This document shows, piece by piece, positions 43,127 to 51,089 of a stretch of DNA of 53,743 nt; within the stretch, counting starts at the first letter, position 1, and each line of letters opens with the position of its first letter. Where the stretch lies: contig NZ_KE387191.1 in NCBI RefSeq assembly GCF_000430665.1, positions 53,949 to 107,691 on the forward strand. Reading direction: 5' to 3'. The position numbers and the translations under genes are program-made. The stretch is from Aquimarina muelleri DSM 19832 (GTDB lineage Bacteria > Bacteroidota > Bacteroidia > Flavobacteriales > Flavobacteriaceae). The notes under the pieces are model-generated. The model saw nothing but the letters and a program-made list of their open reading frames with translations, had not been told where the DNA came from and did not search any database.

Positions 43127-44914
43127 ATGAGTGTTCAAATTTGGACTTATATTTTGGTGGGGATAACCTTTGCTTTATATATAGGTATTGCAATCTGGTC
43201 TAGAGCCAGCTCTACAAAAGAGTTTTATGTAGCAGGAGGAGGAGTGTCTCCTTTAGCTAATGGTATGGCAACCGCAGCCGATTGGATGAGTGCTGCATCG
43301 TTTATATCTATGGCAGGTATTATAGCCTTTTCGGGTTATGACGGTGCCGTATACTTAATGGGCTGGACAGGTGGATATGTGCTATTAGCATTATTATTAG
43401 CACCGTATTTAAGAAAATTTGGAAAATTTACAGTTCCAGATTTTATAGGAGATAGGTATTATTCTAAAACAGCAAGGTCTGTAGCCGTATTCTGTGCACT
43501 ATTAGTATCTTTTACTTATGTAGCAGGGCAGATGCGAGGTGTTGGTATTGTGTTTTCTAGATTTTTAGAAGTAGATATCAATACCGGGGTAATTATAGGT
43601 ATGATCATCGTACTGTTTTATGCCGTATTAGGAGGAATGAAAGGTATTACATATACCCAGGTAGCACAATATTGTGTGCTTATTTTTGCATTTATGGTAC
43701 CAGCAATATTTATTTCTATTCAAATGACAGGTAACCCAATTCCGCAATTAGGATTTGGAGACACTATTGCAGATGGTTCAGGAACGTATCTTTTGGATAA
43801 ATTAGATGGATTAAGTACAGAACTTGGTTTTTCACCATATACCGATGGGTCTAAATCTACATTAGATGTGTTTGCGATAACTTTGGCATTAATGGTAGGT
43901 ACAGCAGGATTACCGCATGTAATTGTACGTTTTTTTACAGTAAAAAGAGTTAAAGACGCTCGAAAATCTGCGGGATATGCATTATTACTTATAGCAATAC
44001 TATACACAACTGCTCCTGCAATAGCTGTTTTTGCAAAAACAAACCTTATAGAATCTGTGCAAAATAAAAAATATGAAGAGTTACCTCTTTGGTTTAAAAA
44101 CTGGGAAGATACAGGACTATTAGGATGGGCAGATAAAAACGGTGATGGGCAAGTGCAATATGCTAATGGTCATGCAGTACAAGGAAATAAAAATAAACCA
44201 ATTTTTGATGGAAAAAATAGAGGAGAGCATGGAGAACGTAGAATTACAAATATAAATGCAGCTACAAAAAATGAACTTTTTGTGGATAGGGATATTATGG
44301 TACTGGCAAATCCAGAAATAGCAAACCTACCTAATTGGGTGATTGCTTTAGTAGCCGCTGGTGGTTTAGCAGCAGCACTATCTACTGCAGCAGGGTTATT
44401 ATTAGTTATTTCATCTTCAGTATCACACGATTTAATCAAAAAAATGATTAAACCAGATATTTCTGAAAAAGGAGAATTAATTGCAGCACGTCTTTCTGCT
44501 GTTGCAGCAGTATGTGTAGCAGGATATTTTGGGATTAATCCACCAGGCTTTGTAGCAGCAGTAGTTGCTCTAGCATTTGGATTAGCTGCAGCATCTTTCT
44601 TTCCAGCAATAGTGTTAGGTATATTTTATAAAAGAATGAATAAAGAGGGAGCTATTGCAGGTATGGTTATAGGTATATTATGTATGTTATTATACATGAT
44701 AAAATATAAACTAGGCTGGTTTGATGAAATTCTTCCTCCACCAAGTGAGTGGTGGTTTGGAATTTCTCCAGAAGGATTTGGAGCAGTAGCAATGATAATC
44801 AATTTTGTAGTATCCTTGGTAGTTTCTAAATTTACAAGTGCACCACCAAAAGAGGTTCAAGAAATAGTAGAGAATATAAGAATCCCAAGTGGAGTAGGAG
44901 AAGCTACACATTAG
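43127..44914 (+). CDS. Sodium:solute symporter, acetate-permease type
   Basis: The 595-residue SLC5-type transporter has 13-14 helices, with conserved EFYVAGGGVSPLANGMATAADWMSAASF at the start (positions about 29-56), KFTVPDFIGDRYYS, GLPHVIVRFFTVK and the later AAALSTAAGLLLVISSS sodium-site helix. A hydrophilic insertion at about 310-385 lies between two helices, as in the VC_2705-like subfamily. It likely imports a monocarboxylate with sodium. DUF4212 upstream and acs downstream in the same cluster favour acetate. A hairpin follows the stop codon. Confidence 0.9.
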   Translation: MSVQIWTYILVGITFALYIGIAIWSRASSTKEFYVAGGGVSPLANGMATAADWMSAASFISMAGIIAFSGYDGAVYLMGWTGGYVLLALLLAPYLRKFGKFTVPDFIGDRYYSKTARSVAVFCALLVSFTYVAGQMRGVGIVFSRFLEVDINTGVIIGMIIVLFYAVLGGMKGITYTQVAQYCVLIFAFMVPAIFISIQMTGNPIPQLGFGDTIADGSGTYLLDKLDGLSTELGFSPYTDGSKSTLDVFAITLALMVGTAGLPHVIVRFFTVKRVKDARKSAGYALLLIAILYTTAPAIAVFAKTNLIESVQNKKYEELPLWFKNWEDTGLLGWADKNGDGQVQYANGHAVQGNKNKPIFDGKNRGEHGERRITNINAATKNELFVDRDIMVLANPEIANLPNWVIALVAAGGLAAALSTAAGLLLVISSSVSHDLIKKMIKPDISEKGELIAARLSAVAAVCVAGYFGINPPGFVAAVVALAFGLAAASFFPAIVLGIFYKRMNKEGAIAGMVIGILCMLLYMIKYKLGWFDEILPPPSEWWFGISPEGFGAVAMIINFVVSLVVSKFTSAPPKEVQEIVENIRIPSGVGEATH

Positions 44915-44930
44915 TGGTATCTAAAATAAT

Positions 44931-44964
44931 AAATCTCACAGGTTGTTAAAAATCTGTGAGGTTT
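44931..44964 (+). terminator. Hairpin after the symporter gene
   Basis: An 11-bp stem with one wobble pair (44931-44941 with 44954-44964) has a 12-base loop. Only three T close the stem and no longer T run follows, so termination is probably partial and read-through into the kinase genes is possible. Confidence 0.55.
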
Positions 44965-45045
44965 AAATTAAATAGAATATATCCTAAGTTTTTCGAAATC
45001 CAAAAGTTGGTTTCAAAAAAGGTATACACAAGTAATAATGTTTTT

Positions 45046-45240
45046 ATGAAAAAACGTCATCAACAAAAATTAATAGTACTTTCTATCACGTTGCTTTTTC
45101 TATTTAATATACCATTAATATTTATGTTTAATCACTCTGGAAATATTTTTGGATTTCCTGTATTATACTTTTTTGTGTTTCTTATTTGGGCAATTTCAAT
45201 TTTAATTTCTTATATAATTTTAAAGAAGTTTTATGAATAG
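45046..45240 (+). CDS. Two-helix membrane protein coupled to the kinase gene
   Basis: From the ATG at 45046 the product is 64 residues: a basic MKKRHQQK start, a first helix (LIVLSITLLFLFNIPLIFMF), a short loop, and a second helix (VLYFFVFLIWAISILISYII). Its stop codon overlaps the start of the kinase gene (ATGAATAG at 45233-45240), so the two are translationally coupled. A longer frame from 44956 would run through non-conserved sequence. It may be a small partner of the SLC5-type sensor. Pseudomonas cbrA also has a small overlapping upstream gene (cbrX), but I cannot say the two proteins are related. Confidence 0.8.
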   Translation: MKKRHQQKLIVLSITLLFLFNIPLIFMFNHSGNIFGFPVLYFFVFLIWAISILISYIILKKFYE

Positions 45241-47911
45241 TTACGTTTTGATATTCATAATTATAGGGTACCTGTTTCTTTTGTTTGGAATAGCTTTTTG
45301 GGCAGAAAAAAAGGCAAACAGATCTTGGGTAAATAATCCTTATGTATATACACTATCTCTGGCAGTATATTGTTCTGCTTGGACTTATTATGGTAGTGTG
45401 GGGATTGCAGCAACTTCTGGAGTCAGTTTTTTGACCACATATTTAGGTCCGGTAATAGCTTTTCCTATTTGGATTATAGTACTAAAAAAAATAATCAAAA
45501 TATCAAAACAACATAAAGTATCAAGTATTGCAGATTTTATTTCTCTTAGATATGGTAACGATCGTTTTTTGGGTGCATTAGTAACTATAATATGCGTTTT
45601 AGGAGTATTACCATATATTTCGCTACAACTTAAAGCTGTTTCAGAAACTTTTGGTATAATTTCTGAAGACACTATTAATTCTTCAAGTACTATTTTTAAG
45701 GATTCTACATTTTATATCGCAGTTTTATTAGCCATATTTGCAGCATTTTTTGGAACAAGAACAACAGATGCTACACAACGTAGACAAGGAATAATTTTTT
45801 CGGTGGCAGTAGAGTCTGTAATTAAGCTTGTTTTCTTTTTAGGAGTAGGTATATATGTGTCTTATTTTCTTTTTGAAGGAACTTTAGATATTTATAATCA
45901 AATATCCATTACAGAAGATTTCGAATTTTTAACCACATTTGATAGTCTTGAATCTGGTATTAATTGGTATTTCATGATGGCTTTATCTTTTTTAGCAATC
46001 TTTTTATTACCAAGGCAATTTCATGTTTCGGTTATAGAAAACACAAACCAAAAACACCTTAAAACAGCAATTTGGTTGTTTCCTTTGTACCTTTTACTAT
46101 TTAATGTATTTGTTGTTTTTATAGCATGGGGGGGTAAATTACGCTTAGGAGATGTAGCAAATCCAGATTATTATTCGCTACTCCTTCCGTTACAAAACGG
46201 AGATGTATTTTTAGCAATTTTAGTATTTTTAGGAGGTTTTTCGGCAGTGATTTCTATGGTGGTGGTTTCTACATTGGCATTGTCTACTATGCTAAGTAAT
46301 AATTTGATTATACCTTATGGTTTTTTGGATAAATTCAGTAACAGTCGTCCAGAACGAAATGCTAATTACATCAAGAATATTCGTAGAATAGCAATTTTTT
46401 GTTTAATATTAGGAGCTTATTTTTTCTATATTAATTTTAATATTGAATTATCCTTATTTTCGATAGGACAACTATCTTTTGTTGTTATAGCACAATTAGC
46501 ACCTACATTTTTTATAGGACTATTTTGGAATAGAGGGTCTTCTATAGCTGCAAAAATGGGGATAATAACAGGAACATTAGTAACTACTTATACTCTTGTT
46601 TTACCATTTGTTCTAGATGCGATATTTGGGAACATGGATTTTATTGTTTTTGGCCCTTTTGAGTTAGAACTTTTAAAACCATATGCTTTATTTGGTATAG
46701 ATTTTCTTAATCCTGTGACACACGCTTTTTTTTGGAGTATGTTTTTTAATAGTATAGTATATCTTTTTGTATCTCTTTCTTTTAAAGGTAATTATAGAGA
46801 ACGAAATTATGGAGAAATGTTTGTGAATAGCAATTATAATTCCTTACAAGAAAATGCATTTATATGGAAAGGAGAAGCTTATGTTTCGGATATAAGAAGA
46901 GTTTTGAATCGTTTTTTAGGAGAAAAAAGAACAGAACGAGCTTTAGATTTATTTTATTTAAAATATGATCTTTCTAGAAATGAAGAAAAAGCAGATGCAA
47001 GGTTAATTAATTTTTCAGAAAAACTACTTACAGGTAGTATTGGTAGCGCATCCTCTCGTATCTTAATAGCAAGTGTTGTAGAAGAACAACCAGTTACTTT
47101 AGTAGAAGTACTAGAGATTTTAGAAGAAAATAAAAAGACTATTTCTACTAATAAATTTTTGAAACATAAATCAAACGAGTTAACACAGCTTACAGAAGAA
47201 TTAAAAGAAGTCAATGAAGAACTAAAAATACAAGATAAATTAAAAGACGAATTTTTAGACACAGTAGCACATGAGTTAAAAACACCTATTACATCTATTA
47301 GAGCAGCATCAGAAGTGTTATTAGACAATGAGGATATGCTAGAAAATATAAAAATTCAATTCCTTAATAATATCCTGTATGATTCCGAACGTTTGGGGAA
47401 ACTAATTAATAATATTTTAGATCTAGAAAAATTAGCATCTGGTAGGGAGATTTTAGATAAAAAAATGAATAATCTGAATGTAACTATAGAAAAAGCACTC
47501 TCTGGAGTCCAACTAATTGCAGAGAAAAAAAATATAAAAATTGTAACCCATCAAGAAAGCCTTACAGCAAGATATGATGAAGACAGAATTATTCAGGTAT
47601 TGATAAACGTACTTTCTAATGCTATCAAATTTGTAGAAGAAAAACATGGAGAGGTAAAAATAATATCAAGAAAAAATAAAAATTATATACAGGTTATTGT
47701 TGAAGATAATGGAAAAGGTATTTTGAATGAGGATATGAAATATATTTTCGATAAATTTTACCAGTCAAAAAATCAAAATGTCAAAAAACCCGTAGGAAGT
47801 GGTTTTGGTTTAGCAATTAGTAAGCAAATTATCGAAGGACATAAAGGAAAGATAAGAGTAGATGAAAATTATAAATTAGGAGCTCGATTTATTATTGAAA
47901 TTCCAGAATAA
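45233..47911 (+). CDS. SLC5-STAC sensor histidine kinase (CbrA/CrbS-like)
   Basis: The 892-residue membrane protein has an N-terminal sodium:solute-symporter-like domain (about 1-515, 12-13 helices). A STAC-like segment follows (about 545-620, ARLINFSEKLLTGSIGSASSRIL), then a coiled coil, and then a kinase core: phosphoacceptor His680 in TVAHELKTP, N box NVLSNAIKF (~792), DNGKGI, and G box GSGFGLAIS (~855). No PAS domain lies between STAC and kinase, unlike many CbrA proteins. Such kinases sense or transport a nutrient and signal to a response regulator; V. cholerae CrbS controls acs. The receiver gene follows after 28 bases. Confidence 0.93.
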   Translation: MNSYVLIFIIIGYLFLLFGIAFWAEKKANRSWVNNPYVYTLSLAVYCSAWTYYGSVGIAATSGVSFLTTYLGPVIAFPIWIIVLKKIIKISKQHKVSSIADFISLRYGNDRFLGALVTIICVLGVLPYISLQLKAVSETFGIISEDTINSSSTIFKDSTFYIAVLLAIFAAFFGTRTTDATQRRQGIIFSVAVESVIKLVFFLGVGIYVSYFLFEGTLDIYNQISITEDFEFLTTFDSLESGINWYFMMALSFLAIFLLPRQFHVSVIENTNQKHLKTAIWLFPLYLLLFNVFVVFIAWGGKLRLGDVANPDYYSLLLPLQNGDVFLAILVFLGGFSAVISMVVVSTLALSTMLSNNLIIPYGFLDKFSNSRPERNANYIKNIRRIAIFCLILGAYFFYINFNIELSLFSIGQLSFVVIAQLAPTFFIGLFWNRGSSIAAKMGIITGTLVTTYTLVLPFVLDAIFGNMDFIVFGPFELELLKPYALFGIDFLNPVTHAFFWSMFFNSIVYLFVSLSFKGNYRERNYGEMFVNSNYNSLQENAFIWKGEAYVSDIRRVLNRFLGEKRTERALDLFYLKYDLSRNEEKADARLINFSEKLLTGSIGSASSRILIASVVEEQPVTLVEVLEILEENKKTISTNKFLKHKSNELTQLTEELKEVNEELKIQDKLKDEFLDTVAHELKTPITSIRAASEVLLDNEDMLENIKIQFLNNILYDSERLGKLINNILDLEKLASGREILDKKMNNLNVTIEKALSGVQLIAEKKNIKIVTHQESLTARYDEDRIIQVLINVLSNAIKFVEEKHGEVKIISRKNKNYIQVIVEDNGKGILNEDMKYIFDKFYQSKNQNVKKPVGSGFGLAISKQIIEGHKGKIRVDENYKLGARFIIEIPE

Positions 47912-47939
47912 TATATTGTATAATATAAAAGAGTAAATT

Positions 47940-48311
47940 TTGAACAGAAAGAAGATATTGATTGTTGACGATGAACCAAATATAGTAATGTCTTTAGAAT
48001 ATACATTTAAAAAAAAAGATTTTGATGTTTATATAGCTAGAGATGGAGAAGAAGCTATAGAAATATTAAAATCAAAAATACCAGACGTAATTCTTTTAGA
48101 TATAATGATGCCAAATGTAGATGGATATCAAACATTACAATATATAAGAGAAAATAGTACAACCAAAAACATTAAAGTTATATTCTTAACAGCAAAAAAT
48201 AAAGCATTAGATATCGAAAAAGGATTTACTATGGGAGTAGATAAATATATAACCAAACCATTCTCTATAAAAAAAATTGTAGCAGAAATAAATGAACTGA
48301 TGACTTCTTAA
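47940..48311 (+). CDS. Receiver-only response regulator
   Basis: The 123-residue protein is a single CheY-like receiver: acidic pocket Asp10-Asp11, phosphoacceptor Asp54 in LLDIMMP, switch Thr84 in FLTAKNK, and Lys106 in ITKPF. It ends about 12 residues after the last receiver helix begins, so no DNA-binding or enzymatic output exists. The start is TTG; no ATG precedes the first strand. It lies 28 bases after the kinase gene and 143 before acs. CrbR, the partner of CrbS in Vibrio, carries a LuxR-type HTH; that part is missing here, so the signal must pass to another protein. Confidence 0.93.
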   Translation: MNRKKILIVDDEPNIVMSLEYTFKKKDFDVYIARDGEEAIEILKSKIPDVILLDIMMPNVDGYQTLQYIRENSTTKNIKVIFLTAKNKALDIEKGFTMGVDKYITKPFSIKKIVAEINELMTS

Positions 48312-48380
48312 AAAAAACAAATGTTTTGATGTTAATAAAACACGATATGTTTTTTAAGTTGTTTACACCTTAATAAAGGT

Positions 48381-48406
48381 TACTCGTCGATAATTTTTTG
48401 GCGATG
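48381..48406 (+). promoter_or_regulatory. acs: Possible operator and hairpin before acs
   Basis: TACTCGTCGATAATTTTTTG lies about 55-74 bases upstream of the acs ATG and resembles the site before the porin gene. TCGTCG and CGATGA within it can pair (one wobble). Whether it acts as DNA operator or RNA hairpin is open. Confidence 0.35.
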
Positions 48407-48454
48407 ACATGTTTTAAAAGAATTTAATACACCAAAATCACAAAATCACAAAAT

Positions 48455-50407
48455 ATGGAAATAAGAGACACTCTTCAACTGCGTTCTTTTGCAGAATATA
48501 AAGAAGCTTACCAAGAAAGCATATCAAATCCTGAAAAATTCTGGGACGCCATTGCAGAAAAATTTTATTGGCATAAAAGATGGGATAAAACATTACAATG
48601 GGACTTTACAAAACCCGAAGTAAAATGGTTTGAAGGGGGGAAATTAAACATAACAGAAAACTGTTTAGATAGACATCTTGAAAAATTAGGTAATAAGACA
48701 GCTATCATTTGGGAACCTAATGATCCGGACGAAGAGTCAAGACATATAACCTATAGGCAACTTTTTATAAAAGTTTGTCATTTTGCAAATGTTTTAAAAA
48801 ATAATGGTATTAAAAAAGGAGATCGTGTTTGTCTTTATATGCCGATGATTCCAGAATTAGCAATTGCAATGCTAGCTTGTGCTCGTATAGGAGCAGTTCA
48901 CTCTATTGTATTTGCAGGGTTTTCTAGTACCGCTATTGCTAGTCGGATTAATGATTCAAAATGTAAATTACTTATCACAGCAAATGAGGTGTATAGAGGT
49001 GCTAAACCTGTAAAACTAAAAGAAATGTGTGATGAAGCATTAAAAACTACACCTTCTATAGAAACAGTTATTGTATATAGAAGAACAGTAGAGCCAACAC
49101 CAATGCAAGAGGGTAGAGATAAATTTTGGTTTGATGAATTACAAAAAGTAGAAAAAGAATGCCCTGCCGAAATAATGGACGCAGAAGACATGTTGTTCAT
49201 TTTGTATACCTCTGGTTCTACAGGAAGACCAAAAGGGATGGTGCATACCATAGGAGGGTATATGGTATATACAGGTTATACTTTTGCTAATGTTTTTCAA
49301 TGTGATCATTTTGCACCAACAAATACAATACCTCAAAAAAAATATGATGGAGACATATATTGGTGTACCGCAGATATCGGATGGATTACTGGGCATTCTT
49401 ACATATTATATGGACCACTAGCAATGGGCGCAACAACAGTAATGTTTGAAGGAGTACCAAGTTATCCAGATTATGGACGTTTTTGGGAAATATGTGACAA
49501 ATTAAATGTAACTCATTTTTATACCGCACCAACCGCAATTCGAGCCTTAGCAAAACAACCAATAGAACTAGTAAATCAACACGATTTATCTTCAATAAAA
49601 GTTTTGGGATCAGTGGGAGAGCCAATTAATGAAGAAGCATGGCACTGGTATAATGATAACATAGGTAAAGGAAACTCTCCTATTGTAGATACTTGGTGGC
49701 AAACAGAAACAGGAGGAGTTATGATATCTCCATTAGCAGGGATCACACCAACTCGTCCCACATTTGCTACGTTACCTTTACCAGGAATTCAACCAGTTTT
49801 AATGGATGAAAATGGAAACGAAATAGAGTTTAGATCACAACAGTCTGAGGGGCGTTTAGCAATTAAATTCCCTTGGCCGTCCATAGCTAGAACAATATAT
49901 GGCGATCATCAGCGGTATAAAGAAGTATATTTTTCTACCTATAACAACATGTATTTTACAGGAGATGGAGCATATAGAGATGCTACAGGTAATTATAGAA
50001 TTACAGGGAGGGTAGATGATGTCGTTATTGTATCTGGACACAATTTGGGAACAGCACCTATAGAAAATGCTATTAATGAACATCTGGCTGTAGCAGAATC
50101 AGCTATTGTAGGTTTTCCTCATGATATTAAAGGAACAGCATTATATGCCTATGTAACCTTACATGATGGTAAACAAGCAAGTGATCAACTTATACAGGAA
50201 ATAAGAGAGCAAGTGTCTAATACTATTGGACCAATAGCAAAACCAGATAAAGTTCAATTTGTAACAGCCTTGCCAAAAACCAGAAGTGGTAAGATTATGA
50301 GGAGAATTTTGCGTAAAATAGCCTCTAAGGATACTTCTAATCTAGGAGACACGTCTACATTATTAAATCCAGATGTAGTTCAGGAGATAATGGATAATGC
50401 ATTATAA
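48455..50407 (+). CDS. acs: Acetyl-CoA synthetase
   Basis: Acs activates acetate with ATP and CoA through acetyl-adenylate. The 650-residue cytosolic enzyme has the P-loop-like YTSGSTGRPKGMVHT (~250), the TWWQTETGG region, the hinge GRVDDVVIVSGHNLGT, and the C-terminal PKTRSGKIMRR with the Lys (~613) that Pat/CobB acetylation controls in other bacteria. In GHNLGT, Asn530 stands where many Acs proteins have Arg (GHRLGT). It closes the cluster after the receiver gene and has a 143-base upstream gap with a possible operator, so it may have its own promoter. Confidence 0.96.
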   Translation: MEIRDTLQLRSFAEYKEAYQESISNPEKFWDAIAEKFYWHKRWDKTLQWDFTKPEVKWFEGGKLNITENCLDRHLEKLGNKTAIIWEPNDPDEESRHITYRQLFIKVCHFANVLKNNGIKKGDRVCLYMPMIPELAIAMLACARIGAVHSIVFAGFSSTAIASRINDSKCKLLITANEVYRGAKPVKLKEMCDEALKTTPSIETVIVYRRTVEPTPMQEGRDKFWFDELQKVEKECPAEIMDAEDMLFILYTSGSTGRPKGMVHTIGGYMVYTGYTFANVFQCDHFAPTNTIPQKKYDGDIYWCTADIGWITGHSYILYGPLAMGATTVMFEGVPSYPDYGRFWEICDKLNVTHFYTAPTAIRALAKQPIELVNQHDLSSIKVLGSVGEPINEEAWHWYNDNIGKGNSPIVDTWWQTETGGVMISPLAGITPTRPTFATLPLPGIQPVLMDENGNEIEFRSQQSEGRLAIKFPWPSIARTIYGDHQRYKEVYFSTYNNMYFTGDGAYRDATGNYRITGRVDDVVIVSGHNLGTAPIENAINEHLAVAESAIVGFPHDIKGTALYAYVTLHDGKQASDQLIQEIREQVSNTIGPIAKPDKVQFVTALPKTRSGKIMRRILRKIASKDTSNLGDTSTLLNPDVVQEIMDNAL

Positions 50408-50411
50408 AGTA

Positions 50412-50440
50412 AAAAGGTGGCTTAAAATAAGTCACCTTTT
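50412..50440 (+). terminator. Intrinsic terminator of acs
   Basis: A 13-bp stem with one wobble pair (50412-50424 with 50428-50440) and a three-base loop ends in four T and then CTTT. It begins five bases after the acs stop codon. Confidence 0.8.
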
Positions 50441-50467
50441 CTTTGTTTAATACACACAAAATTATAT

Positions 50468-50919
50468 TTATTTCATTAAAAAGGTTAATTCTTTACAGGT
50501 TTTACTTGGTGTAAACTCAGTAAGTTCATACTCGGCTAAACCATTTATTTTAAAAGGATCTTTATCTTATACGATTTACGGATGAGAATTGCGTATAAAT
50601 AATTGCAAAGGTTTTTCGCTAGATTGATGAATCAAATTAAAGAATAGCCATAGCTATTGTTTCATTTTATGAAGAAAATATAGTAGAAAAAGAATGCGAT
50701 TATATGCGAGATTTTTATTCGTAAATCGTATAAAATCTTTAATAGTTCTTTTTTGTTAGAGATTTTAGATAAAATTATTCCTCCTGTTCTAGGAATTTTT
50801 CTTCCTGAAGCTTGAAAATTTTCAAGATTATACTGTTCATTTAAGTATTCTATATGAGCATCTAAATAAGAATCGATCGTTTCTAAAGAAACTTTATAGG
50901 TCAAAGATATAATATACAT
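50468..50919 (-). pseudogene. YciI-like gene split by an insertion
   Basis: The N-terminal part (from the ATG at 50919) reads MYIISLTYKVSLETIDSYL, AHIEYLNEQY, ASGRKIPRTGGIILSK, then NKKELLKI, the beginning of a YciI-type (ferredoxin-like fold) protein. The missing end is found on the same strand beyond a 167-170 base insertion: KDPFKINGLAEYELTEFTPS, ending at the stop 50468-50470. Removing the inverted-repeat element (50567-50733) rejoins the halves in frame (KIDKDPF). In the present state translation runs into the insertion and ends at 50662 after an unrelated hydrophobic tail. Function is probably lost. Confidence 0.85.
50565..50734. mobile_element. MITE-like insertion in the YciI-like gene
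   Basis: Perfect 14-bp terminal inverted repeats, TTATACGATTTACG (50567-50580) and its complement (50720-50733), bound a 167-base segment. Similarity between the ends extends imperfectly to about 25-30 bases. No transposase is encoded. ATCTTTA occurs on both sides (50558-50564 and 50735-50741), a possible 7-bp target duplication; however, the reading frame is restored best without removing one copy, so the duplication is uncertain. Confidence 0.8.
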
Positions 50920-51030
50920 TTTATAATTTTTTGAGAAGAATTTTTTGAAAACTAGATAGAGATTGGACTTATTCAAAAATAAATAGTAGTAAACTATACA
51001 GTTTTGGCAAATATAAAATCTAAAAGAAAT

Positions 51031-51063
51031 AAAAAACCACAAAAACAATAAAGTTTTTGTGGT
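51031..51063 (-). terminator. Intrinsic terminator of the M42 peptidase gene
   Basis: A perfect 11-bp stem (51036-51046 with 51053-51063) with a six-base loop is followed on the minus strand by a T run (complement of 51031-51036). It lies 27 bases beyond the stop codon. Confidence 0.85.
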
Positions 51064-51089
51064 AGTAATAAATTTATAGTAGGAGAAAA

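Noticed and set aside
44956..45045. N-terminal extension of the small two-helix protein to 94 residues.
   Set aside because: The extension begins inside the symporter terminator region and reads as non-conserved sequence; the ATG at 45046 gives a compact membrane protein.
48898..50083. Several antisense frames of 60-117 codons inside acs.
   Set aside because: They mirror the codon pattern of acs, overlap each other, and have no start context or domain.
50662..51048. A 128-codon frame on the minus strand that could be taken as an intact gene.
   Set aside because: Only residues from the internal ATG at 50919 are YciI-like, and the end is read from an inserted element; the true C-terminus lies beyond it. 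It is annotated as a split pseudogene.
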